From Candidatus Bathyarchaeota archaeon (GTDB taxonomy: Archaea; Thermoproteota; Bathyarchaeia; Bathyarchaeales; Bathycorpusculaceae), in NCBI GenBank assembly GCA_030589055.1, contig JAUUWK010000008.1:1-19685 (forward strand): 19,685 bases of DNA, written 5' to 3'. The notes beneath the pieces are model-generated. The model ran no database searches and was not told the origin of the DNA. It worked only from the letters and a program-made list of their open reading frames with translations. A program made the position numbers and the translations under genes. Shown here one piece after another: positions 1 to 7,077 of this stretch (the stretch's first letter is position 1; each line of letters opens with the position of its first letter).

Positions 1-2
1 CG

Positions 3-461
3 CTCAAGAAAAGGAATCCAAAGTTTAGTTCTAAGCTTAACTGGAAGTTTTTCACGCTGGTCTTAGGCGTTGTTGCTGGTTTCTTGCTGGGTTGGGTTGG
101 CACGGCTTACTTTAGTGGTGAAGCAGAACTTACCTTAGGCACGAGTTCATTCATACTTTATGTTCCAGCAGAGTTCTGGTTGCTTTTAGGCGTCATAACC
201 GCTTTTTCCATAGCCATGTTAGGACTTCTAACGGACCCCGAGTTCGGCTGGACAGTTTTCTCCGTAATCACCGGCGGCTTCATCATGGTTTTAGGATACT
301 TCCTATACCAACAGTTCTTCATAGGCCCACTTTTCAACATCGAAGTAGTGGCCATAGTCGAAATCCCAGTAAACATTGGGCAAATGATAGTAGGTGCAAT
401 AATAGCGTTACCAATAGCTAAAATAATTTGGCGAGCGCTTCCATATCTGAAACAGAAATAA
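3..461 (+). CDS. Membrane protein, probable ECF transporter S component (5' end outside window)
   Basis: The reading frame is open back to the window edge, so this is the C-terminal part of a longer protein. The visible 152 residues contain about four hydrophobic segments: one near the start (FFTLVLGVVAGFLLGWVG), then AEFWLLLGVITAFSIAMLGL, then VFSVITGGFIMVLGYFLYQQ, and last the VEIPVNIGQMIVGAIIALPI helix followed by a basic end (KIIWRALPYLKQK). The GYFLYQ helix followed by an EIPxNxxQxxVGxxxAxP helix resembles the end of substrate-binding S components of energy-coupling factor vitamin or metal transporters; this is pattern recognition, not a search. An S component would sit in the cytoplasmic membrane and need a T component and ATPases, none of which is visible here. 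The substrate cannot be inferred. The TTG at 84 is an internal codon, not a convincing start. Confidence 0.6.
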   Translation, partial: LKKRNPKFSSKLNWKFFTLVLGVVAGFLLGWVGTAYFSGEAELTLGTSSFILYVPAEFWLLLGVITAFSIAMLGLLTDPEFGWTVFSVITGGFIMVLGYFLYQQFFIGPLFNIEVVAIVEIPVNIGQMIVGAIIALPIAKIIWRALPYLKQK

Positions 462-471
462 TCACATACCC

Positions 472-481
472 AATAAAATAT
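472..481 (+). promoter_or_regulatory. Candidate TATA box for the HypE-like gene
   Basis: AATAAAATAT is centred about 27 nt upstream of the TTG at 503, the spacing expected for an archaeal leaderless transcript. It supports 503 rather than 428 as the start. It is a short AT-rich match in AT-rich DNA, so it is weak evidence alone. Confidence 0.35.
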
Positions 482-502
482 GCAAGTGAGGCGTTAAACG
501 TT

Positions 503-1510
503 TTGGGTCTCCCTCTTGGAAAGATTCCCGTTGATATTCTTAAAGAAGTTGTTTTCAAAAATCTAGGTGTAAAACGTGAAGAAGTTGCTTTAGGTCCTGC
601 TGCTGGATTTGACGGTGCAGTCATAAACGTTAGAGATAACTCTCTAATAATTGTTATGGATCCTATTACTGGCGCAATAGAGCGAATAGGCTGGCTCGCC
701 GTGAATATTAACGCGAATGACGTTGCTACTTTTGGCGTCGAACCAGCATTCTTCTTCTCATGCATCTTACTTCCTGAAAACACGGATAGAAAATCTGTGG
801 AAACTATAAGTGCTCAAATGGATAAGGCTGCAAGGGATTTAGGAATAGCCATAGCTGGAGGTCACTGTGAGGTAACTCCTGGACTTGGAAATCCTATAGT
901 TGTGGGCTGTGCTATGGGCATAGCAGAGAAAGACGAGTATGTGACGGCGGGTGGAGCCAAGCCGATGGACAAGCTTATACTGACGAAAACTGCAGGAATT
1001 GAGGGTACAGCAATTCTTGCGTCAGATAGAGAGAAGCAATTGAAGGAAGCAATTGAGGCTTCAGTGCTTAAGAAGGCTAAAGAATTTTTCAATCGAATAA
1101 GCGTGGTCAAGGAAGCAATAACAGCCATTAAAACGGGCGGAGTTAACGCTATGCACGACCCAACAGAAGGCGGCATATTGGGGGGAATTCATGAGATGGC
1201 AGATGCATCAAACCTTGGTGTAAGAATCTTCGAAGGAAAAATCGCTGTTCGACCTGAAACTGTTAAAGTCTGCGATTTCTTTAAGATTGACCCTTTACAG
1301 CTAATTAGTTCTGGAGCCTTATTAATATCTGCCCAACCGGAATTTGCAGATAGAATAGTTGAGAGTTTGGGACAACAACAAATTCATGCTTCTATTATTG
1401 GAGAGTTCCTAAAAGACTCACGCAACCGTACATTGATAGGAATAAACGGAAAAACTCAAAATTTACTAAGACCTGTTTCAGATCATATCTGGCTTGCCCT
1501 TGAGAAATGA
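503..1510 (+). CDS. HypE/AIR-synthase-related ATP-binding protein
   Basis: This is a PurM-superfamily protein of the HypE type. Counting from the TTG at 503, visible marks are GPAAGFDGAV near residues 31-40, the NANDVATFGVEP loop near 70-81, IAGGHCEVTPG near 117-127 and MHDPTEGGILGGIHEMA near 217-233. These match HypE, ThiL and AIR synthase landmarks for ATP/Mg binding. True HypE ends in a Pro-Arg-Ile-Cys tail, whose Cys receives the carbamoyl group for [NiFe] hydrogenase cyanide ligands; this protein ends in WLALEK with no Cys, so it is unlikely to do that reaction. The family has uncharacterised archaeal paralogues and this appears to be one. Start choice: a longer frame begins at TTG 428 but overlaps the previous gene by 34 nt, and homologues usually begin right before the LPLGK-like segment, so TTG 503 is preferred. 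No hyp or hydrogenase genes are visible. Confidence 0.85.
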   Translation: MGLPLGKIPVDILKEVVFKNLGVKREEVALGPAAGFDGAVINVRDNSLIIVMDPITGAIERIGWLAVNINANDVATFGVEPAFFFSCILLPENTDRKSVETISAQMDKAARDLGIAIAGGHCEVTPGLGNPIVVGCAMGIAEKDEYVTAGGAKPMDKLILTKTAGIEGTAILASDREKQLKEAIEASVLKKAKEFFNRISVVKEAITAIKTGGVNAMHDPTEGGILGGIHEMADASNLGVRIFEGKIAVRPETVKVCDFFKIDPLQLISSGALLISAQPEFADRIVESLGQQQIHASIIGEFLKDSRNRTLIGINGKTQNLLRPVSDHIWLALEK

Positions 1511-1550
1511 AGGCACTCGCAATAATTAACGAGAATACACAAATAAATCG

Positions 1551-2285
1551 TTACGTCTTTTTGATTTCTTGCGTAGGCATCATCAAGTTGTGAAGCCCAA
1601 GAATTATCATAAGGTTTGCAATGTAAGCTGGAATATAGTGCCAGAAATTCTTTAATATTTTGGAACCTTCATCCCATCTCCTTGGCTCCTCAAAAACTCT
1701 TATGTGCTCTGCAAATAGTGCTTCTCCATATTTCATGATATCAGCGGAAAAAAGCACATCTTCTCCTATAAGGTCTAAGAAAAATCTAGTTTGAAATATG
1801 GAGCGACGATAAGCAGCGCAAGTGGTTGGGATTCTAGGTTTCCCGTAACGATACGAGAACCCATCTAAAAATCTTAGAAAACTGTAGAAAATACGACTTA
1901 TCTTGTTTATTTTGGTGGGGTAGATTGGAAAGCCCACAGCCACTAAACCCGAATTCTTTGTAAAGACCTCTAGTAAATCCTCAGCGAAGTTTTCAGGCAA
2001 GACCACATCGGCGTCAACAAAAACTAAAATGTCTGTTTTAGAAAGTTTGGCACCTATATTCCTAGCAGTTCCTCTTCCACATTTAGCAAAGATAACTTTA
2101 GGATTCAGGGACTTGATCCATTTACTTGTGGTTTTCAAACCAGGATTATCATCTGACGCGTCAACAATAATCACTTCAAAGTCCTTGCGAGTTTGCTTAT
2201 TTAATGAACTGAGCAAACGACCGAGAAGTGGATCATCCTTATGTGGTATGATGAAACTTATCTTTTGCAATGTGGTTTTCTCCAT
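1551..2285 (-). CDS. GT2 family glycosyltransferase
   Basis: A 244-residue GT-A fold, family 2 glycosyltransferase that would move a sugar from a nucleotide-sugar to an acceptor at the membrane. The N-terminal strand ISFIIPHKDD (residues 9-18), the VIIVDASDD segment (38-46), the metal-binding DAD at 91-93 (ILVFVDADVV) and the GED at 174-176 (LIGEDVLFSADI) are the usual nucleotide, DxD and catalytic-base marks. RGTARNIGA at 71-79 is the typical helix preceding the DxD strand. The C-terminal segment around 217-236 is hydrophobic (IPAYIANLMIILGLHNLMMP) and may anchor the protein to the membrane. It has its own TATA box and a short leader. Substrate cannot be determined; the neighbouring second GT2 suggests a shared glycan or protein glycosylation role. 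Confidence 0.88.
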   Translation of the reverse strand: MEKTTLQKISFIIPHKDDPLLGRLLSSLNKQTRKDFEVIIVDASDDNPGLKTTSKWIKSLNPKVIFAKCGRGTARNIGAKLSKTDILVFVDADVVLPENFAEDLLEVFTKNSGLVAVGFPIYPTKINKISRIFYSFLRFLDGFSYRYGKPRIPTTCAAYRRSIFQTRFFLDLIGEDVLFSADIMKYGEALFAEHIRVFEEPRRWDEGSKILKNFWHYIPAYIANLMIILGLHNLMMPTQEIKKT

Positions 2286-2619
2286 ATTGCGGCTGTTTAG
2301 CTTCTATCCGTTAAATATTTCCGAGTTTCATTTACGGATAATAGTATGTGTTTTCGCTACTTTAAAACAGTTTACACTGTCTCATTCAAAGAATGAATTA
2401 AGGTGAAGGAAAAACACCTTTGGTAATGACTCTTGAAAAGGCTGCTAGAATTGCCGTGCGTTCTTTAGTGCCTAATAGGCATTATCATGTGCAGTGGATA
2501 ATTACAAGAAAACGAAACTATCGTTGCAGACAATATAACGTTCGGCGAGAACTTTCTGCTGGGTGTAAAACTGAAACAGTAAAAAAAACGATTCGTTCTG
2601 CCGTTTGTTACAGTTGAGA
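2286..2619. other. Intergenic stretch between the two GT2 genes
   Basis: 334 bases without a firm gene. The right-hand two thirds show protein-like segments in two plus-strand frames (see the pseudogene entry); the left part carries the promoter of the leftward GT2 gene. I see no tRNA, C/D box guide or repeat here. Confidence 0.5.
2311..2320 (-). promoter_or_regulatory. TATA box for the downstream GT2 gene
   Basis: AAATATTTAA on the minus strand is centred about 30 nt upstream of the ATG at 2285, predicting a start of transcription a few bases before the ATG. Confidence 0.45.
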
Positions 2620-2658
2620 TTAAAGGTCATAATATAGGGGCTTCACACTTTCCAGTCT
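2420..2658 (+). pseudogene. Possible decayed small gene, unrecognised
   Basis: An intact 65-codon frame runs 2420-2617, but only its first half looks natural (ATG at 2426, MTLEKAARIAVRSLVPNRHY). After about 2500 the protein-like signal moves to another frame: ETIVADNITFGENFLLGVKL (2514-2573), one TAA at 2580-2582, then KKRFVLPFVTVEIKGHN (2583-2633). A run of eight A (2581-2588) sits at the break. One shift plus one stop would join the pieces into a single small protein, so decay, or a sequencing error in the A run, is plausible. AGGTGA lies at about 2400-2405, too far from the ATG to be a good ribosome-binding site. I recognise no family. The alternatives are a true 65-residue protein or chance. 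Confidence 0.25.
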
Positions 2659-3438
2659 CGTGTAGGACTGTCTCGGTCTCTTAAACGATTTAACCTTTTT
2701 TCTGATTTGGCGCCAAATAAGATACTTTGAAACAAGCCGAGAAAACGTTTCTCCATGAGAATGATAAACATCGAATTTTGGCTCCACAATTACCTTGTAG
2801 CCTCTAGCAAGCATCTCCTTTGCCCAGTCATAGTCTTCTCCCCCAAACTCTCTTGCATAATGAACCTCGCTGGGTAATTTCTCGTCAAAAGGATACTCTT
2901 CCCACAACGACTTTCTGAGAACGCAATTCACTGTCGAAAAGAAGTCATCTTTAATGTAAGCCCCACTCAGCTCGTTAGGTCTCTTCCATCCCCACTCATA
3001 ACCAAGTTTCTCCCAGACGCTTCCATCTTCATGGGGAGATGAGTAGCCTGCCACACCAGCAACCCTTACATCTCTAAAATGAGTCACTCCACTTTCAAGC
3101 CACATCTCTGAGATAGGCAGAGAGTGCCCATTAGTTATGCAGACAAGGTCACAACTTGCAACAAAAACTCCGACGTTTGTGGAATAGGCATGTGAAAACT
3201 CTCTGTTAGTTATCGGAACAAGCTTCACACAAATGTGATTACTGAAAATTTTTTTCTGGGCCAACAACAAAAGATTAGCCATCTCATCCAGTTTTCTCTT
3301 CGATGAAAAGTTGTCCACAATCACCAGTTCTGATGGATGCAGTGTCTGACGAGACAGCCTCCATAAGAGCTCGCGGAAATGCTTCTCTATATCTCTTGTC
3401 CGAACAACAACTGAGACTCTGTAACATCTCTTTAGCAT
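2620..3438 (-). CDS. GT2 family glycosyltransferase, rhamnosyltransferase-like, lacking the DxD
   Basis: 272 residues with a family 2 start (YRVSVVVRTRD, residues 6-16, and ELVIVDNFSS, 37-46). The segment that should carry the DxD or QDA metal motif reads LVCITNGHSLP (98-108), with Gly-His where Asp-Ala is expected. The later acidic motif GGEDYDWAKEMLARGY (199-214) and the VYHSHGETFSR end (225-235) match the form seen in rhamnosyltransferase-like GT2 enzymes, so the fold and acceptor half look normal. Either the metal is bound differently or the protein has changed role. No membrane helix is evident; the end is basic. It starts at an ATG behind its own TATA box, probably with an almost leaderless mRNA. 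It lies downstream of cmk, where archaea often have L14e and cbf5. Confidence 0.83.
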   Translation of the reverse strand: MLKRCYRVSVVVRTRDIEKHFRELLWRLSRQTLHPSELVIVDNFSSKRKLDEMANLLLLAQKKIFSNHICVKLVPITNREFSHAYSTNVGVFVASCDLVCITNGHSLPISEMWLESGVTHFRDVRVAGVAGYSSPHEDGSVWEKLGYEWGWKRPNELSGAYIKDDFFSTVNCVLRKSLWEEYPFDEKLPSEVHYAREFGGEDYDWAKEMLARGYKVIVEPKFDVYHSHGETFSRLVSKYLIWRQIRKKVKSFKRPRQSYTRLESVKPLYYDL

Positions 3439-3763
3439 TTCAAGACTTGAGATAGTAAACGAATATTAAAAATGTAATTGTCCCATCAGAGAGAAGTTAC
3501 ACAAGAAACTCAAGCCTCTAACCCTGGCAACACGACAAGAATTCGGGCTATTTTTTAAGTGCATAGTCTAACATAAACTTTTTCTCTTCTACGATCGTCT
3601 GAAGTTGTGGTATCGCGCGCTAATACCATATTGAAAAAGTGAAAGGAACGTGTTGGGACATTCGGTTCTATTAACTCTTCGGAGCTTATAGACTAGAAAA
3701 CGTTGCTTGCTATAAAACAGAAATGAGTTTAATCCATTCTTTACATAACGGTTCTCAGCAACT
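3439..3763. other. Intergenic stretch between cmk and the GT2 gene
   Basis: 325 bases. It holds the GT2 promoter at its left end and the 3' end of the ribosomal operon transcript at its right. The only frame I noted is a minus-strand 24-codon ORF (3555-3629) without a ribosome-binding site, which I do not call. A TATAAAA at 3711-3717 has no gene downstream on the plus strand. No hairpin plus T-run terminator is obvious. Confidence 0.5.
3461..3470 (-). promoter_or_regulatory. TATA box for the GT2 gene at 2620-3438
   Basis: TTTAATATTC on the minus strand is centred about 27 nt upstream of the ATG at 3438, a spacing that predicts a leaderless or nearly leaderless mRNA. Confidence 0.5.
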
Positions 3764-4363
3764 CTAAAAAGATTTTAGAACCACATTATCAATCACCATG
3801 CACAGAATATGAAAAACCTCCTCTTTATTCAGGTTGTTTGTGTCCAATATGAAGTGAAAGGGTGTGAAGTCTTCTCCTAAGCTGAAGCTGTAAAGCTTCC
3901 TATAAATAGCCTTTGTCTTTTCCTCCTTGCTCTTTAATGCCTTTAGGGCTTCTTTAACGCTTATGTCATCTCTTCTAGCTATTCTCTCCGCCCTTTTTTC
4001 TGGAGAAGCCCCTAACCATATTTTAGAGCCCTCTTTGAGAAGCCATGGCATGGTCCGGCTGTCTAAGATTACGTTTCCTTGTCGTGCCAGTTCCAGAAAT
4101 TTTTTGTCAACAGTCTTGTCGAATTTTGGGTCTTTGCATCTCTCTTCTAGGAAACGTATTCCTTCATGGCTTTCCCACCATCCTCGTTCAAAGGGCTTGT
4201 AGCCTTCCTCTATAGCTATGACTTTTAACACATCCCCACCCGAGTAATATTTGAGCTCATATTTTTCGGCCAGTCTTTTTGCTAGTGTGCTTTTTCCGCT
4301 TCCTGCCAGTCCGCAAATACAAATTATTTTGGATTCTTTGACGATTATTTTGGGAAACCTCAA
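3764..4363 (-). CDS. cmk: Cytidylate kinase, archaeal type
   Basis: Phosphorylates CMP/dCMP to the diphosphate with ATP in the cytoplasm. The 199 residues show the Walker A loop CGLAGSGKST (residues 17-26), YYSGGDVLK (39-47) for the monophosphate, VILDSRTMPWLL (98-109) and a lid RIARRDD (127-133). Archaeal enzymes of this kind are about 180-195 residues and usually sit after L34e in the ribosomal cluster, as here, which favours Cmk over adenylate kinase or dephospho-CoA kinase. The start is a TTG located 6 nt after the L34e stop; the first eleven residues before KIICICG are a little longer than usual. It is the last gene of the operon. L14e and cbf5, commonly next, are absent. Confidence 0.87.
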   Translation of the reverse strand: MRFPKIIVKESKIICICGLAGSGKSTLAKRLAEKYELKYYSGGDVLKVIAIEEGYKPFERGWWESHEGIRFLEERCKDPKFDKTVDKKFLELARQGNVILDSRTMPWLLKEGSKIWLGASPEKRAERIARRDDISVKEALKALKSKEEKTKAIYRKLYSFSLGEDFTPFHFILDTNNLNKEEVFHILCMVIDNVVLKSF

Positions 4364-4369
4364 TCTAGT

Positions 4370-4639
4370 TTAAAGAGTTCTTGCAGCTTGTTTTAGGGCT
4401 TTTTTGAGGCAGTCGGGGCATAATTGCCCCCCATATGGACGACAAACTCTTTTCTTGGTTCGATCTAGTTTGCGTGTTTCTGATGGGGAAAGATGTGGGA
4501 TTCCGCCTATTGGTCGACCGCAAAGGTGGCAATGTGGTGAAGAACTAACTCCCCGTTTGTAGTGAATTGTTTTTTTGCCGCCTGGTAGAGTTTTGTGAAC
4601 ACGTTTTTTACTTCTTGTACGTAGGGAAGGTCTGGGCAT
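4370..4639 (-). CDS. rpl34e: 50S ribosomal protein L34e
   Basis: An 89-residue large-subunit protein found in Archaea and Eukarya only. It begins MPRPSLRTRSKKRVHKTLPG, the family signature, and has a zinc-ribbon pair, CHLCGRPIGG and later CRPYGGQLCPDC. The frame continues upstream of this ATG, but the residues there overlap the DUF106 gene and do not belong to the family; GGAGTG lies 7 nt before the ATG at 4639 and settles the start. It follows the DUF106 stop by 5 nt and precedes cmk, standard archaeal order. Confidence 0.95.
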   Translation of the reverse strand: MPRPSLRTRSKKRVHKTLPGGKKTIHYKRGVSSSPHCHLCGRPIGGIPHLSPSETRKLDRTKKRVCRPYGGQLCPDCLKKALKQAARTL

Positions 4640-4644
4640 TTTAA

Positions 4645-5136
4645 TCACTCCACGCTTACCAGTCCGAACAAGTGCGAAAACACGGTTCCAGAAAGAAAAG
4701 AGCATAACACGTACCACCACATGAGGGAGCTAAATTGCATCCCTATTAGTGGTATGGTGATTACTCCCGATGCATCGGCTGACCCTGGAAAAAAAGCAAT
4801 TGGTGTATTCTGATAGAAACCGCCTAAGAATTGCCACATCAAGATGAGAGGAACAAAGAACAGCAACATCACTTTCATTGATTGCCACATCATCTTAGAT
4901 TGAAGCTTTAAAATATACTGCTGCTTCTTCATGAGTTTCTCTGTACGTTTTTTGTCTTCACTACGTTTGGCCTCACGTAATTCCGTATTCCATTCTGAAA
5001 TCTCTTTTCTCCAAGCCTTCGATTTTTCCGGGTTTGTTAGAAGGCGATTCACTAGCGACGTTGAGAAGGAAATAGTAGCTGCCAACAAAAATATGAAAAT
5101 CGTGGAAAAGGGGATTAACTTTAAGAACTCGAACAT
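4645..5136 (-). CDS. DUF106/EMC3-TMCO1-type membrane insertase (Oxa1 superfamily)
   Basis: 163 residues: one membrane segment near residues 8-28 (IPFSTIFIFLLAATISFSTSL), a charged cytosolic hairpin around 35-80 (EISEWNTELREAKRSEDKKR... MKKQQYILKLQSKMMWQSM), a second segment around 87-106 (VMLLFFVPLILMWQFLGGFY) and a third around 128-157. This three-helix layout with a basic coiled hairpin is that of archaeal DUF106 proteins, related to Oxa1/YidC, Get1, EMC3 and TMCO1, which help insert membrane proteins. Its place right after secY fits a co-translational insertion role. GAGGT 8 nt before the ATG is a suitable ribosome-binding site and lies inside the 18-codon ORF that precedes it. Confidence 0.9.
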   Translation of the reverse strand: MFEFLKLIPFSTIFIFLLAATISFSTSLVNRLLTNPEKSKAWRKEISEWNTELREAKRSEDKKRTEKLMKKQQYILKLQSKMMWQSMKVMLLFFVPLILMWQFLGGFYQNTPIAFFPGSADASGVITIPLIGMQFSSLMWWYVLCSFLSGTVFSHLFGLVSVE

Positions 5137-5137
5137 T

Positions 5138-5194
5138 TTACATAACCTCTGAGGCTTTTAATATCATACTTGCAACTATAATTGCTTTATTCAT
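5138..5194 (-). CDS. 18-codon micro-ORF between secY and the DUF106 gene
   Basis: An ATG-TAA frame encoding MNKAIIVASMILKASEVM. Its ATG follows a perfect GGAGG by 8 nt (the GGAGG lies within the last codons of secY), begins 4 nt after the secY stop and its TAA ends 1 nt before the DUF106 ATG. So it exactly fills the gap where many archaea have adk. The peptide is mostly hydrophobic (AIIVASMIL) with single Lys/Glu residues, and could dip into a membrane or simply act as a coupling leader whose translation opens the DUF106 start. It shows no similarity to adenylate kinase N-termini. Whether the peptide itself matters is unknown. Confidence 0.4.
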   Translation of the reverse strand: MNKAIIVASMILKASEVM

Positions 5195-5198
5195 AATT

Positions 5199-6614
5199 CT
5201 AGCCTCCGAAGATCCTTCTGAAAGCAGGATATATTTCAGCGGCTCTCTCTCGCACTAATATCTCATAATACTGATAAACTATTCCAACTGAAAGTAGGAT
5301 GCCCATTCCTGAACCGAAAACTCCAAAGAAATCTGAGACACCAGAAATCAATGCTACAACTATTCCCCCAAGAATTGTGACTACAGGAATGTAACGTTTA
5401 AGAACGGATTCAATGGCCTTTCCAGATCGCCTATACCCTGGAATCTGCATACCCGCACCTACGAGTTGTTTAGCTACTGTTGATGGGTCTAAACCGCCAA
5501 CCTCAAGCCATGTAAGCGAGAAAACAACACAAAAAGCAATAAGAATCCCAAGATATATAAGAGCCTTCCACGGATCAGCCATGACATGCGAAAAACTGCG
5601 CGGTGAAAGCACATAATACACAAGTCCTCCTACAGGTTGCAGGCTACTTTGCTCGCCTTCCCCAACCCATCTAAACTGCCCTAGAATGTCGAGCCAAAAG
5701 TTTCGTCCAGGGGTGGGCTGACCGTTCATGCTCCAAAACATTTGTGAAAAGAAATATACATTAGCAAAAAGAGCGGATGCAAAAATTACTGGAAGGTTGG
5801 ACACGTACAAGAGTTTTATTGGGTACCGACTACGGAAACCTCTATATCCAGCGTACGACAACGGCAATTCAACTCTTACCCCCTCCATGTAAATGATTAT
5901 TACAAAAGCGACGACTGTAGCAATAAACCCAATTAGGGATGGATATGCACCCATTCCAAATATCCATGACGTTATTGGCTCGCTGCCAGATAACACTATT
6001 GAGAGACCTCCAACGAATAGGCCAGTTCCCGGGGAAAAACTTTGCCAGAAGATTTGTTGTGCAACACCAGCCATGATGAATAGGCTTATTCCGCTCCCAA
6101 ACCCCCAGCCTTTTTGAACAAGCTCATCTAACAACATGACAATCACTCCAGCTGTTAGAAGCTGTAGAAAAACGATTACTGCTGCTGCGCCTGGCATAGC
6201 ACCATACATTCCGCCGATTATGTATGCAGATGCTTGAACTCCCGTGAGAATTATGGAGAAGGCTTTGCTAGTTGTTGTGAACAGGCTTCTGTCCTCTGCG
6301 CGTGACATGTCACAGTCTATCATGTCGGAGCCAGCCAAAAGCTGTAGTATTAGTCCTGCTGTGACTATTGGACCTATACCAAGTTCCATGAGGCTTCCAC
6401 GGCTGGAAGCAAAGATTATTCGCAGGGCAGCGAGCTCTCCTAGTGCTGTTGTTTCAATGCCGTAGAGGGGAACTTCAGTCATTATCAAATAGATGACGAG
6501 CGTCATTGCTGTCCAGAAAAGTTTTTCATTGAAGCCTATCCTGCGTTCCGGAGCTTTAATTTCTGGAAGAATTCTAGCAATAGGTTTGAATAGATTTAGA
6601 AATCTGCCAGCCAT
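5199..6614 (-). CDS. secY: Preprotein translocase subunit SecY (Sec61 alpha)
   Basis: The ten-helix channel of the Sec translocon, 471 residues, within the archaeal range. Landmarks: EVPLYGI (residues 47-53) after helix 1, the plug and helix 2b region SLMELGIGPIVTAGLILQLL (74-93), DELVQKGWGFGSGISLFI (163-180) between helices 4 and 5, and the basic cytosolic loop with RVELPLSYAGYRGFRSRYP that contacts the ribosome. It ends EIYPAFRRIFGG. It exports and inserts proteins with SecE and Sec61 beta, which are encoded elsewhere. It starts at an ATG 6 nt after the L15 stop. adk, the usual next gene in many archaea, is not here; instead a micro-ORF and the DUF106 insertase follow. Confidence 0.97.
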   Translation of the reverse strand: MAGRFLNLFKPIARILPEIKAPERRIGFNEKLFWTAMTLVIYLIMTEVPLYGIETTALGELAALRIIFASSRGSLMELGIGPIVTAGLILQLLAGSDMIDCDMSRAEDRSLFTTTSKAFSIILTGVQASAYIIGGMYGAMPGAAAVIVFLQLLTAGVIVMLLDELVQKGWGFGSGISLFIMAGVAQQIFWQSFSPGTGLFVGGLSIVLSGSEPITSWIFGMGAYPSLIGFIATVVAFVIIIYMEGVRVELPLSYAGYRGFRSRYPIKLLYVSNLPVIFASALFANVYFFSQMFWSMNGQPTPGRNFWLDILGQFRWVGEGEQSSLQPVGGLVYYVLSPRSFSHVMADPWKALIYLGILIAFCVVFSLTWLEVGGLDPSTVAKQLVGAGMQIPGYRRSGKAIESVLKRYIPVVTILGGIVVALISGVSDFFGVFGSGMGILLSVGIVYQYYEILVRERAAEIYPAFRRIFGG

Positions 6615-6620
6615 GGATTA

Positions 6621-7067
6621 TCAGCTACTCTCCAACTCTTCAGATTCTATTAAGATTTCTCCACCGGCTTCTTTTATTTTTTCTGCTGCTGATTTGGAAC
6701 AAGATGGCACCTTCACAATTAATGGTTTTGTAACATTGCCTAGGCCGAGAAGCTTTGTGTAGCCGAAGCTTTTTAGGTCTATAAGGAGTTTACCCTTCTC
6801 TTGGCCTGTTGAGAGATTCTCAGCCATTTCATCTAGTACTCCAACATTTATAACATTCACTTTTCGTCTCAGGCTTTTGGGTGAGGTGAAACCCCTTTTC
6901 CCGAAGTAGTCTGGTTCATATTTTATCACGTAGGCCCATTTATGTTTATGGAAACCGGCCTTCCCATGTCCTCCTCTTGATCCTCCTGCTCTGTGTTGCC
7001 CCACTCTACCGTAGCCGTGAGTTCTTGAACCACGTTTCTTTCTGGTTTTTCTTAGTTTGTGCGGCAT
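6621..7067 (-). CDS. rpl15: 50S ribosomal protein L15 (uL15)
   Basis: 148 residues, archaeal length. The basic Gly-rich N-terminus (MPHKLRKTRKKRGSRTHGYG followed by RVGQHRAGGSRGGHGKAGFHKHKW) threads into 23S rRNA, and the C-terminal KVNVINVGVLDEM and GEILIESEELESS segments form the globular part. It starts at an ATG 10 nt after the stop of the Hsp20-domain gene and is separated from L30 by that gene, which is unusual; L30 and L15 are normally adjacent. Confidence 0.96.
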   Translation of the reverse strand: MPHKLRKTRKKRGSRTHGYGRVGQHRAGGSRGGHGKAGFHKHKWAYVIKYEPDYFGKRGFTSPKSLRRKVNVINVGVLDEMAENLSTGQEKGKLLIDLKSFGYTKLLGLGNVTKPLIVKVPSCSKSAAEKIKEAGGEILIESEELESS

Positions 7068-7077
7068 CTCCAGTCAG

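Noticed and set aside
2029..2406. Plus-strand 125-codon frame
   Set aside because: Mostly antisense to the GT2 gene, whose DxD and other motifs are clear; the translated protein looks random.
3711..3717. TATAAAA as promoter of a small RNA
   Set aside because: No conserved RNA shape, C/D boxes or frame follows it on either strand; it is a chance-level motif in AT-rich DNA.
4645..4720. Longer L34e starting at 4720
   Set aside because: The extension overlaps DUF106 coding sequence and lacks family similarity; the ATG at 4639 has GGAGTG at proper spacing.
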